64,000 bases of DNA, taken from positions 110,137 to 174,136 of the IMG/VR virus record IMGVR_UViG_3300013102_000030; one strand, given 5' to 3'. Shown piece after piece: positions 1-7,634 of the stretch. Made by a program: the position numbers and the translations under genes. The notes beneath the pieces are model-generated. The model was not told where the DNA came from. It made no database searches and saw only the letters and a program-made list of their open reading frames with translations. The stretch's first letter is position 1, and the number at the start of each line of letters is the position of its first letter. Source of the stretch: a virus.

Positions 1-2
1 CC

Positions 3-1037
3 GGTATCTGGGCTGACCTTCTACGCGGAAAGGGAGTCAGCAAGCGCAACATCCACGCAGTGGAGATCTTTGAGCCGTACATCTCCCGGTTCGGTCTGGA
101 AGAGAAGTACAGCAAGATCTACCTAGGCGACTTCCAGACGCTGGGAATCCGTACCGATTACTACAACGTACTCATCATGGGTGACGTTCTGGAGCACTTC
201 AAGATGGAAGATGCCCTGAAAGTCTGGGAGAAGGCTCGACAGATCGTCGGCCCTCAGGGCATTGTCCTGCTATCAACCCCCATCATCGACTTCCCGCAGG
301 GTGAGGAAGAGGGGAACATCCACGAAGCACACCTGTCAGCGTTCGACATGGAAGCGCTCAAGGGCCTCTCAGGAGTCTACGGACACGCTGAGGGTACAAT
401 CATCGGCTCTATCGCTGCAAAGGGCGCAGATACGCCTGTAGCGCAGGATCTGAGTGTCCTGATCACCACCATCCCGACCCGGTCTGAACTCATGGTGGAG
501 GCTCATCGGAGTGTAATCCAGCAGTCCCTTCTTCCCAAAGAGATCATTGTTCAGGAGGACACCGAAAGACTAGGAGCGCCCGGCAACCGTGATGCCGGTA
601 TCGACAAGGTCAAGACGAAATACGTCGCGCTGCTGGATGACGATGACTACTTCTACCCGGACCACTTGGAAACACTATACCAAACTGCGCTTGACACAGA
701 TGCAGACATTGTGTATTCTTGGTTCGACGTTGACGGTGGAGAAGACCCCTTCCCGGAGAACTTTGGAAAGCCTTGGAACCCCAAGAAACCTGTCCAGACG
801 ACCGTAACTGTTCTTGCCAAGACCGATGTCATCCGCAAAGCCGGTGGATACACCAACAAATTCGATCTGAACATGGATGCTCTGGGTGAAATTGCCCAAG
901 GGAGCACTGCTGGAGAAGATTACCGAATGGTTTTCAATGCCAATTCTCAGGGTGCCAAGATCGTCCATGTGCCCAAAAAGACATGGGCCTACAGGCATCA
1001 CGATTCCAACACGTCAGGACACTCTGACCGCTGGTAA
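3..1037 (+). CDS. Methyltransferase-glycosyltransferase fusion (5' partial)
   Basis: The reading frame is open to the window edge, so the N-terminus is missing; a GTG at position 60 is an internal codon rather than a convincing start. The first ~135 residues look like the C-terminal half of a class I SAM methyltransferase (NVLIMGDVLEHF, then a strand with LLSTP), without the glycine-rich SAM loop, which should lie upstream. From about residue 140 a GT-A (family 2-like) glycosyltransferase begins (VLITTIPTR), with the nucleotide-sugar and metal site LLDDDDYFYPDH near residue 209 and a late GEDYRM motif. It probably modifies phage DNA, a virion glycan or a host surface glycan; the substrate cannot be told. 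Domain calls are from motifs only. Confidence 0.75.
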   Translation, partial: GIWADLLRGKGVSKRNIHAVEIFEPYISRFGLEEKYSKIYLGDFQTLGIRTDYYNVLIMGDVLEHFKMEDALKVWEKARQIVGPQGIVLLSTPIIDFPQGEEEGNIHEAHLSAFDMEALKGLSGVYGHAEGTIIGSIAAKGADTPVAQDLSVLITTIPTRSELMVEAHRSVIQQSLLPKEIIVQEDTERLGAPGNRDAGIDKVKTKYVALLDDDDYFYPDHLETLYQTALDTDADIVYSWFDVDGGEDPFPENFGKPWNPKKPVQTTVTVLAKTDVIRKAGGYTNKFDLNMDALGEIAQGSTAGEDYRMVFNANSQGAKIVHVPKKTWAYRHHDSNTSGHSDRW

Positions 1038-1047
1038 GATAAGTATG

Positions 1048-1075
1048 CTGACTGGATAAATCCACATGGTACACT
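1048..1075 (+). promoter_or_regulatory. Putative promoter
   Basis: CTGACT, 16 bases, TACACT, in the gap before the small membrane protein at 1112. It would drive the membrane protein and the RNA-repair genes behind it. Confidence 0.4.
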
Positions 1076-1111
1076 GGTTGGGGAGGCTCCATCACCAACT
1101 GGAGAATAATC

Positions 1112-1405
1112 ATGACCAAACCAGACTACGCTCTAGAGTACGTCTTTCGACGTAGCCAGTTCAACCGTACCATGTGGATTCTTGTCGCTATCTGGGTGGC
1201 ACTGCGCCTTTGCCGTGCCCTCATTATCCTCACTGTGGGACTCACATGGCTTGCGTCTATCCCTGCCATGATCATCTTCTGGGGATCAGGTCTCATCTGT
1301 GGACTGATCCTTGCCACATACTATGTATACCGCCGCTCCGTGCGTATTGATTCAATCGAGCGCGAGAGGAGTAACATAGCCAAGCTAAAAGAAAAGGTAA
1401 AATGA
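1112..1405 (+). CDS. Small two-span membrane protein
   Basis: 97 residues, ATG preceded by GGAG. Two hydrophobic segments (about residues 22-45 and 49-68) separated by a short turn, with charged ends, predict an inner-membrane hairpin protein; the C-terminal tail is basic and helical. It overlaps the RNA ligase start by 4 bases, so the two are co-translated. No family recognised. Confidence 0.75.
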   Translation: MTKPDYALEYVFRRSQFNRTMWILVAIWVALRLCRALIILTVGLTWLASIPAMIIFWGSGLICGLILATYYVYRRSVRIDSIERERSNIAKLKEKVK

Positions 1406-2175
1406 CCGAAACGTACATCTTTGACCTCATCAATGGTGCAGAGCTTTTCAAGATGCAGCAGGAAGGCCGCATCAACCGACAGGTTCACCCTAAGCTTCCG
1501 ATCTCCATCTTCAACTACACAGCCGCAGCACAGTTCAAGAACATCTGGACTGACGCTGAGCGGATCTGCCGTGGCTTGATCATTGAGGACGGAACCGGTA
1601 AGGTGATTGCCCGTGGACCGTCCAAGTTCATGAACTATGGTGACCCCAAGGCTGCTGAAGTCTCTCTGGAGGACGAGGTCTGGGTTACCCGGAAGGAAGA
1701 CGGCTCCCTAGGCATCGGCTGGGAGTACAATGGTGAGTTTGGTGTTGCTACCCGTGGTTCCTTTGACTCTCCTCAGGCACGACACGCTACGGCCAAGCTG
1801 ACTGAGGAAGAAAAGCAGGACATCCTGAGTGAGCGCACCAAGGGCCGAACCGCCATCTGGGAGATTGTCTACCCTGACAACCGAATTGTCCTAGACTATG
1901 GTGATAGGGATGAACTGATCAAGATCGGTGGAGTCCGCAACGATTCCGGCCTCATCTCTTTGCGCCCTTTCAAGCTCTTCATGTCCATCCGCAAGGGTGG
2001 AAATCCCGTGATGACCTTCAAGGAAGCCCTTGAGCTTCCAATTCCGGATGACCAAGAGGGTTATGTCATTGACATCCTGAAGGACGGATGGATTCAAGGC
2101 CACGTCAAGCTCAAGGGTGAAGCCTACAAGCTTCTTCACGGCCTGCTGACCAACACCAACGCTCGCCGGATCTGA
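1402..2175 (+). CDS. RNA ligase, T4 Rnl1-like, catalytic part
   Basis: 257 residues with the nucleotidyltransferase motifs of Rnl1-type ligases: RGLI near residue 57, KFMNYGD near 75, motif I KEDGS with the AMP-accepting lysine at about K98, AIWEIVYP near 150, motif IV EGYVI and motif V VKLKGEAY. Such enzymes seal broken tRNA in T4 (with Pnkp) after anticodon-nuclease attack. The frame ends with TGA at 2173-2175, and the C-terminal domain continues in the same frame from an ATG at 2176. All catalytic motifs lie upstream of the stop, so this part alone might adenylylate. Full-length T4 Rnl1 is about 374 residues; the two parts together give about 394. Confidence 0.85.
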   Translation: MTETYIFDLINGAELFKMQQEGRINRQVHPKLPISIFNYTAAAQFKNIWTDAERICRGLIIEDGTGKVIARGPSKFMNYGDPKAAEVSLEDEVWVTRKEDGSLGIGWEYNGEFGVATRGSFDSPQARHATAKLTEEEKQDILSERTKGRTAIWEIVYPDNRIVLDYGDRDELIKIGGVRNDSGLISLRPFKLFMSIRKGGNPVMTFKEALELPIPDDQEGYVIDILKDGWIQGHVKLKGEAYKLLHGLLTNTNARRI

Positions 2176-2586
2176 ATGCAGCTTGCGTGGAGGGCATGCA
2201 AGGATCTTCTGCCCAACGATCCCAAAGTGATTGCGTTCCGACTCGGAAACGACCCTCGGGACTTTGAGCGGATTGACACTACCAAGACCATTGAGGAGAC
2301 CTTCCTTGAGAAGGTTCCCGATGAGTTCTACGGATGGGTGACCAAGCAAATTGACAGCATTGAAGACAATGTGTACAGTCTTACAGGTCAGGCAAAAGTC
2401 CTGATTGACAAGATTGCTGATGTCTCGGACAAGCGTGAGCGCTGGGAAATGGCCAAGGATCACCCGCTCTGCACTGAGATTCTGAGGGCTAAGAACTCTG
2501 AAGACCTCTCCGGATGCACCGTCTTGGCTTGGAAACTGTCCCGTCCGGGTGACGAGACTCCCTTCAAATCAAAGGAAGAAGACTAA
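2176..2586 (+). CDS. RNA ligase C-terminal domain, split off by in-frame TGA
   Basis: 136 residues, same frame as the upstream ligase part; the ATG follows the TGA directly. No separate ribosome-binding site is evident, so expression would need reinitiation or TGA readthrough. The helical, charged sequence fits the Rnl1-type C-terminal domain. At the junction (NARRI-stop-MQL) a tryptophan would fit, so TGG to TGA is the simplest origin. TGA is used as a normal stop elsewhere in the window (e.g. 4042). Confidence 0.7.
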   Translation: MQLAWRACKDLLPNDPKVIAFRLGNDPRDFERIDTTKTIEETFLEKVPDEFYGWVTKQIDSIEDNVYSLTGQAKVLIDKIADVSDKRERWEMAKDHPLCTEILRAKNSEDLSGCTVLAWKLSRPGDETPFKSKEED

Positions 2587-2587
2587 C

Positions 2588-3082
2588 TTGAAGAAACTGA
2601 TCATTGCCGGTATTGCCGTCGCAGCGCTCGCGCTCACTGGATGTGGGGCCTCCGGCAGTCGCGGCTTTGAGAGTGACGATTACGACTACGGCGGATACTC
2701 CAGCAATGGAGGATGGACCGACTCTGATTGGGACATGGACCGAACAACGGTCTATAACAACAACACGTACTGCCAAGGCGGAACGTACATGCCTCTGGCA
2801 AACAACCAGTACTCGTGCAACCGGAACGGAGTCGTCACGGCTCCTCTGGTCCGTCCCAAGCAGATCATACCTCCCAAGTCCCAGCAGAAGGCTCCTGCCG
2901 ACGTTCTGAAGCGAGTGGAGCAGCAGAAGGCTGAACGCCTGAAGCAGCGTCAGGAAGCTGCAAAGAAAGCTGAGCAGCAGAAGCAGCAACAACAATCACA
3001 GAAGAATGCCCCAGCGCAGAAGGCACCGGCTCCCGCCAAGCCTCCTGCTCCTGCAAAGGCTCCTCCTGCCAAATCCAAGTAG
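2588..3082 (+). CDS. Lipoprotein with Gln/Lys and Pro/Ala tail
   Basis: The TTG at 2588 follows AAAGGAAG and gives a clean lipoprotein signal peptide: MKK, a hydrophobic run and lipobox LTGC (acylated Cys near residue 19). The upstream ATG at 2549 lies inside the ligase and would put 13 charged residues before the signal. The mature protein has a Gly/Asp/Tyr-rich start, a Gln-Lys helical stretch (about 105-140) and an Ala-Pro-Lys tail like a wall-spanning linker. It should be a membrane-anchored, outward-facing protein; role unknown (exclusion or surface change are guesses). Confidence 0.8.
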   Translation: MKKLIIAGIAVAALALTGCGASGSRGFESDDYDYGGYSSNGGWTDSDWDMDRTTVYNNNTYCQGGTYMPLANNQYSCNRNGVVTAPLVRPKQIIPPKSQQKAPADVLKRVEQQKAERLKQRQEAAKKAEQQKQQQQSQKNAPAQKAPAPAKPPAPAKAPPAKSK

Positions 3083-3091
3083 AAAGAGAAA

Positions 3092-4042
3092 ATGCTAAAC
3101 CCTAACCAAGAACTTCTGATCCTGCGCGGTTTGCAGGGTTCAGGTAAGACCACCTTCGCCCACCAGTGGGTAGCTGAAGATCCGGACTGGCGCTTCCGTG
3201 TCAACCGGGATGACCTCCGCAAGCAGGGCTACAACATGCTGTGGGGCCTGTCAAACCACATGGAGGGAACAATCTCCCTCATGGAGGAAGCCTGCGCCAA
3301 GGCAGCGCTCGCGGCTGGTTTGTCTGTCGTCATCGACGCAACGAACCTCAAGGCCCGTACCGTGAAGGAATGGTACGCAGTAGCTGAAAAGGCCGGAGTT
3401 CCCGTCCGTGTCCATGACATCGACACTCCTCTTGACATATGCATCGAGAGGGACAAGAATAGGGAGAAGAAGGTTGGCGAAGATGTCATCCGACGCTACA
3501 ACGACCGGTTCTTCCAGAAGGGGAAGCTGCCACCGGTTCCCGAGAATGTCAAGAAGGAAGGAGTTTCTGTGCAAGGCCGAGCTTACGTACCGAATCCTGA
3601 CCTTCCAAAGGCTATCTGGGTTGACGTTGACGGCACGCTGGCTGAGAGGGTCCATCCCGGAGCCAACCAGCCTGTCCGTGGACCGTTTGACGAAGACCGA
3701 GTGATGGAAGACGCACCGATCCCACACATCGTGGAACTGGTCCGAATCCTTCACGCTGCCGGATTCAAGATCGTCATCATGTCCGGACGTACAGATGGAT
3801 GCAAGGCTCTTACGGAACAGTGGCTCATCGAGCACGCTATCCCGTACGACGACATCTTCATGCGCCGTACCGTAGAAGATAAGAACCGCAAGGACAACAT
3901 TGTCAAGCACGACCTCTTCTGGGCGAACGTTGCCCCGAAGTACAATGTGGTCTACGCACTGGATGACCGTCAGCAGGTTGTTGACTTCACCCGTGATGTC
4001 CTGAAGATCCCTGTGTTGCAGGTAGCTCCCGGACTGTTCTGA
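3092..4042 (+). CDS. pnkp: Polynucleotide kinase/3'-phosphatase
   Basis: 316 residues. The N-terminal kinase domain has the P-loop GLQGSGKTT (about residues 13-21) and the nucleic-acid kinase signature VIDATNL near 80. The C-terminal HAD phosphatase domain has VDVDGTLA near 177-184 (two catalytic Asp), MSGRTDG near 232 and the late LDDR acidic motif. Order and length match T4 Pnkp, which makes 5'-phosphate and 3'-OH ends for ligation. It sits next to the RNA ligase, as expected for a tRNA-repair pair. ATG with a weak AAAGAGAAA ribosome-binding site. A strong terminator follows. Confidence 0.92.
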   Translation: MLNPNQELLILRGLQGSGKTTFAHQWVAEDPDWRFRVNRDDLRKQGYNMLWGLSNHMEGTISLMEEACAKAALAAGLSVVIDATNLKARTVKEWYAVAEKAGVPVRVHDIDTPLDICIERDKNREKKVGEDVIRRYNDRFFQKGKLPPVPENVKKEGVSVQGRAYVPNPDLPKAIWVDVDGTLAERVHPGANQPVRGPFDEDRVMEDAPIPHIVELVRILHAAGFKIVIMSGRTDGCKALTEQWLIEHAIPYDDIFMRRTVEDKNRKDNIVKHDLFWANVAPKYNVVYALDDRQQVVDFTRDVLKIPVLQVAPGLF

Positions 4043-4050
4043 TTCGACAC

Positions 4051-4094
4051 AAAGCAGGTTGAGAGGTATGATTATCTCTCAACCTGCTTTTCTA
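4051..4094 (+). terminator. Rho-independent terminator
   Basis: Perfect 15-bp inverted repeat (4051-4065 with 4076-4090), a 10-base loop and a run of T at the 3' side. Ends the ligase-lipoprotein-Pnkp unit. Confidence 0.85.
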
Positions 4095-4110
4095 TCATCT
4101 AAGGAGAAAT

Positions 4111-4431
4111 ATGACCACCGAAGTCATTGAGAAGGAACAAGAAGAGGCCACCGAAGTCTCCGACGAACTCAAGGTCATCGAGCTTGAGGCCAACAGCAAG
4201 AAGTTTGAATTCGATACCCGCCATCGTTGTGACCACAGCGGTGTTGAAGGTACCAGCACGTCCTGCGGTGCACAGGCATATATCCGTGCCACGCTGAAGA
4301 ACGGTGACACCCTCATCTTCTGCTCCCACCATGCCAACGAAGTAGAGGCCGCTCTGAAGCCGCTCTGCTCCGAATGGTACTCAGAGACCAGCCGCCTTGT
4401 CCATGACCGCAAGAAGGGATCAGAGAACTGA
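4111..4431 (+). CDS. DUF7455-like zinc-binding protein
   Basis: 106 residues. An acidic N-terminal 35 residues precede a compact domain with RCDHSG, CGAQAYIRATL and FCSHHANE, resembling the DUF7455 family common in actinobacteria and their phages; two Cys/His pairs suggest one zinc ion. AAGGAG precedes the ATG at good distance. Function unknown. Confidence 0.8.
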   Translation: MTTEVIEKEQEEATEVSDELKVIELEANSKKFEFDTRHRCDHSGVEGTSTSCGAQAYIRATLKNGDTLIFCSHHANEVEAALKPLCSEWYSETSRLVHDRKKGSEN

Positions 4432-4517
4432 CCACGATACTATATCCCGGACCATCCGCTCCAACGTACTTTCCTCACGTAGAGGGTCGCACCTTTGAAG
4501 AGGAACTGCTGAAAGGC

Positions 4518-5255
4518 TTGATTACTCCACCTGATATCAAGATCTACCTTGTAGGTGGAGCCGTACGTGAGATCACCCGTGGATTCCCTGAGAAGGTCAA
4601 GGACTGGGATTTTGCTGTGGAGGCTCCGAGCTACGAAGGTATGAAGCAGTGGCTGGATCACAAGGGCTTTGAGATCTTCGTTGAGACTCCGCAGTACTTC
4701 ACCATCCGCGCCCGAGCGCCCAAGGGACTCTTCAAGTTCGCTGGAATCGACATGTCACACAAGACGTTCGACTTCACGCTCTGCCGCACTGAAGGTGAGT
4801 ACTCAGACGGACGACGGCCTGATGAAGTCAAGCCCGGAACCCTGCTGGAAGATCTCTCGCGCCGTGACTTCACGATGAACGCAATGGCGCTGGATTCCCG
4901 TGGGACGGTCATAGATCCGTTTGGTGGTCAACAGGACATCAAGGATAAACTGATTCGTCTGGTAGGTGGTACAGACCGCCTGAAGGAGGACTCCTTGAGG
5001 ATGCTCCGTGCCATCCGCTTTGCTGTCCAGCTTGACTTTGAGATGGATAATGATGTCTACGCCTTCCTCTTCAAGGAAGATAATGCAGAACTTCTGAAGA
5101 ACGTTGACGAAAATCGAATCCGTGATGAACTCACCAAGTGCTTCAAGATCGACACGCTGGAAACCCTGTGGATGCTCCAGAGCTTCCCTGCTATTGCGGA
5201 CAGATGCTTCAGAGGAGACATCTGGCTCATGCCCACCGTCAAGGGAGCTAAGTGA
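4518..5255 (+). CDS. cca: CCA-adding-type tRNA nucleotidyltransferase
   Basis: Class II poly(A)/CCA polymerase family: YLVGGAVRE then DWDFAVEA (metal-binding acidic pair), RRDFTMNAMA, DPFGGQQDI and EDSLRMLRAIRFA. At ~245 residues it carries the head and neck but not the long C-terminal region of cellular enzymes. It would rebuild 3' CCA ends of damaged tRNA. The TTG at 4518 has GAAAGG only one base away, which is poor spacing. The frame stays coding-like back to a CTG at 4428 that overlaps the previous stop (CTGA) and lies 8 bases after GGGA, so the true start may be that CTG, adding 30 residues. Confidence 0.87.
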   Translation: MITPPDIKIYLVGGAVREITRGFPEKVKDWDFAVEAPSYEGMKQWLDHKGFEIFVETPQYFTIRARAPKGLFKFAGIDMSHKTFDFTLCRTEGEYSDGRRPDEVKPGTLLEDLSRRDFTMNAMALDSRGTVIDPFGGQQDIKDKLIRLVGGTDRLKEDSLRMLRAIRFAVQLDFEMDNDVYAFLFKEDNAELLKNVDENRIRDELTKCFKIDTLETLWMLQSFPAIADRCFRGDIWLMPTVKGAK

Positions 5256-5398
5256 CACCAGACCAAGAGCAAGAAAAACAAATCAACTACACTCAATTTC
5301 GACTTGACGAACTGAAGGTACGTCGTGATAAGATCGATGAAGAGATTGCCTACGAGCAGCGAGTGCTAGACAAGCTGCTCGGAGGAGTGGTAGAATAG
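5252..5398 (+). CDS. Small charged helical protein
   Basis: 48 residues from a GTG that overlaps the upstream stop (GTGA). Highly charged and helical (RRDKIDEEIAYEQRVLDKLL), probably a short coiled coil. Not recognised; kept because of translational coupling and codon pattern. Confidence 0.55.
   Translation: MTPDQEQEKQINYTQFRLDELKVRRDKIDEEIAYEQRVLDKLLGGVVE
5367..5396 (+). promoter_or_regulatory. Putative promoter for phoH
   Basis: TAGACA, 18 bases, TAGAAT. Lies in the end of the preceding small gene, about 50 bases before phoH. Confidence 0.5.
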
Positions 5399-5444
5399 TG
5401 TAGTAAGTCCTCACCAGAGGAAACTACCACAGTAAGTGACAAAC

Positions 5445-6716
5445 ATGGCAACAACCGTAGTTCTGGACACATCCGTTCTCCTCTCCGCAGGAAGGACGGC
5501 ACTGTATTCCTTTGGTGAAAACAACGTAGTCCTCCCCCTCGTAGTTGTAAGTGAGCTTGAGAAAAAGCGCAATGACCCGGATCTTGGTCTCGCGTCTCGC
5601 TCCGTTCTACGGGAGCTTGATATCCTCCGGTCACAGGGGGATTTGGCTAATGGAGTCTCCCTAGGGGAGGACTACGGCACACTTCGTGTTGAAATCAACA
5701 ACACTCACAATGTACCACTCGCGGTTCAGAACCGTAAGACTAACGATGCCGAGATCATCACAGTAGCACACAACCTTGGACGATTCCAAACGGTTGTGCT
5801 GATCTCCAAGGATATTCCGATGAAGATCCTTGCCGACATCGTTGGTGTCGAGACAGCAGACTTTGTTCCGGCCAATATCTCCGGAGACTTCATCGATAAG
5901 ACTGAGACCTACTGGGTAACGGCGGAAGAGATCAACCAGATTCACGAACACGGAACTGTCCGTCTGACTCTGGATGTGCCCCGCAACGTTGGTGTCATCC
6001 TTCGCTCCGAAGAGAATCCCAAGAATACAGCCCTTGCCATTGCAGGACCGGAGTTCAAGTTCAACAAGGTTCAGTCCTTCAACGTTTCCGGACTTGAGTC
6101 CCGTTCCGCTGAGCAGGCTATCGCCATTGACTACCTGATGGATGATTCTGTCAAGATCGTCTCCCTTGGTGGCCGTGCCGGTACTGGTAAGACTACTCTA
6201 GCACTCGCTGCCGCCATTGAGCAACTACAACAGTACAAGAAGATCACGGTCTTCCGCTCCATGCACGCTGTAGGTGGAGAAGAGCTTGGATTCCTCCCCG
6301 GATCTGAGGCTGAGAAGATGGACCCTTGGACTGCTGCAATCTACGATAGTCTAAACTCATTCCTCACACCGGCCCAGATCAATGCTCTGAAGACCAAGCA
6401 GGCCATTGAGGTTCTCCCGCTGACACACATCCGTGGACGTACGCTGAACAACTTCATCATCATTGATGAGGCCCAGAACCTTGAGCGTGCCACCATCCTC
6501 ACAGCCCTCTCCCGTATGGGTAAGAACGCAAAGGCTGTCATGTCGTGGGATGTCTCCCAGCGAGACAACTTCCGCGTAGGCCGACACGATGGTGTCTATG
6601 AGGTCACCAGCCGCCTACTGGGTGAAAAGCTGTTCGCCCATACGTCCCTCCAGAAATCAGAGCGCTCACCGGCAGCAGAGCTTGTTTCCCGCAAGCTGGA
6701 TGATTTCGACATCTAA
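5445..6716 (+). CDS. phoH: PhoH family: PIN domain plus PhoH ATPase
   Basis: 423 residues from ATG 5445 (a GTG at 5436 adds three). The N-terminal PIN-like nuclease domain begins VVLDTSVLL with the first acidic residue at D9 and carries VVSELEKKR; the C-terminal ATPase has Walker A GGRAGTGKTT near residue 243 and Walker B FIIIDEAQNL. This is the PIN-PhoH (PhoH2-like) arrangement, thought to be an RNA-unwinding and RNA-cleaving machine. The link to RNA metabolism suits the repair genes beside it. Monocistronic: own promoter and terminator. Confidence 0.9.
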   Translation: MATTVVLDTSVLLSAGRTALYSFGENNVVLPLVVVSELEKKRNDPDLGLASRSVLRELDILRSQGDLANGVSLGEDYGTLRVEINNTHNVPLAVQNRKTNDAEIITVAHNLGRFQTVVLISKDIPMKILADIVGVETADFVPANISGDFIDKTETYWVTAEEINQIHEHGTVRLTLDVPRNVGVILRSEENPKNTALAIAGPEFKFNKVQSFNVSGLESRSAEQAIAIDYLMDDSVKIVSLGGRAGTGKTTLALAAAIEQLQQYKKITVFRSMHAVGGEELGFLPGSEAEKMDPWTAAIYDSLNSFLTPAQINALKTKQAIEVLPLTHIRGRTLNNFIIIDEAQNLERATILTALSRMGKNAKAVMSWDVSQRDNFRVGRHDGVYEVTSRLLGEKLFAHTSLQKSERSPAAELVSRKLDDFDI

Positions 6717-6730
6717 CCACTACCACAGAG

Positions 6731-6761
6731 AAGCCATCGAGTCAAACTCGGTGGCTTTTTC
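6731..6761 (+). terminator. Rho-independent terminator
   Basis: 11-bp stem (6731-6741 with 6747-6757, one G-T pair), 5-base loop, then TTTTT. Follows phoH. A -10-like TAGAAT at 6775-6780, without a clear -35, could start the tail operon just downstream. Confidence 0.8.
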
Positions 6762-6824
6762 TGTACCCGTATGGTAGAATAGGATGGACTAACTTTATGC
6801 TTCTTTACTCTTTAGGAATAGCCC

Positions 6825-7634
6825 GTGGCGCTACCAACAAACATTAGCTATGGCACAGTAGTAGGACAGTTCTTGGCCGCGATTCAAGACGGGCCTGACC
6901 CTGACAAGCTCCCAGAAGGTATCCCTATGAAGGGTACCGTCACTTTTGTGGCTTCTCCTGTCTACGTTCTAGACTACACCGCCAACCCCAACCCTGTCAC
7001 GATCCTCAAGACACCTATCACATGCTCTCTGGACTCAGAGGGCTATCTGTGTGCACCTTACTCAGCGTCTGACTCTCCTCTGTCTCGTGGAGTTCCGCTG
7101 ATTGCTACGGACGATCCTGACATCCTGCCTATCGGCTGGACATGGAGTGTCATCTATAACCTCACGGACCCGTACGGCAACCGAGCCAACCTGCCAACAC
7201 AGAACATTGCTGTTCCATCCGGAGTCACTACTGACCTTACCACAGCAATGAACATTGCTGCTGCCAACGGCTCCATCATCACCAAGGGTGCCACCGGAGA
7301 TCCCGGAGACCTTGTCGGAGTCACCAACGGAGGATCATGGGGAAGCTCCGTCACGCTTTCCGCGTACCCTCAGACCTACATCTCCACCCTGTCTGCCTCT
7401 GTCACGTCCCTGACGCTGCCTACAGAGGTCTATCCGAATGAGTCTGGAACAATCACCCTCGTACTCACTCAGGACGCTACAGGAGGCCGTACAATCACGT
7501 GGCCTGCTTCCGTCAAGTGGCCTGAGGGAATTGCTCAGCAGCCAGCAGCGGCTGCAAATTCAATTTCGGTGATTCATCTTCTTTGGACAGGAACAACATG
7601 GCTGGGAATGCTAGGAGGTAAGAGCTTTGCGTAG
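6825..7634 (+). CDS. Tail-associated / receptor-binding protein
   Basis: 269 residues from a GTG with AGGA 8 bases upstream. The composition (Thr, Ser, Pro, Gly, beta-rich, few charges) and a TGATGDPGDL stretch followed by beta-strand repeats fit a minor tail or fibre-tip protein of actinophages. The first 120 residues, with a WTWSV core, resemble a small beta-sandwich. It overlaps the next large gene by 8 bases, so both parts probably assemble together at the tail tip. No enzyme motif seen. Confidence 0.7.
   Translation: MALPTNISYGTVVGQFLAAIQDGPDPDKLPEGIPMKGTVTFVASPVYVLDYTANPNPVTILKTPITCSLDSEGYLCAPYSASDSPLSRGVPLIATDDPDILPIGWTWSVIYNLTDPYGNRANLPTQNIAVPSGVTTDLTTAMNIAAANGSIITKGATGDPGDLVGVTNGGSWGSSVTLSAYPQTYISTLSASVTSLTLPTEVYPNESGTITLVLTQDATGGRTITWPASVKWPEGIAQQPAAAANSISVIHLLWTGTTWLGMLGGKSFA

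Noticed and set aside
1402-2586. Genome-wide recoding of TGA
   Set aside because: TGA clearly ends many genes in this window (for example 4042, 22896, 48205-side neighbours and numerous ATGA overlaps), so recoding could only be local.
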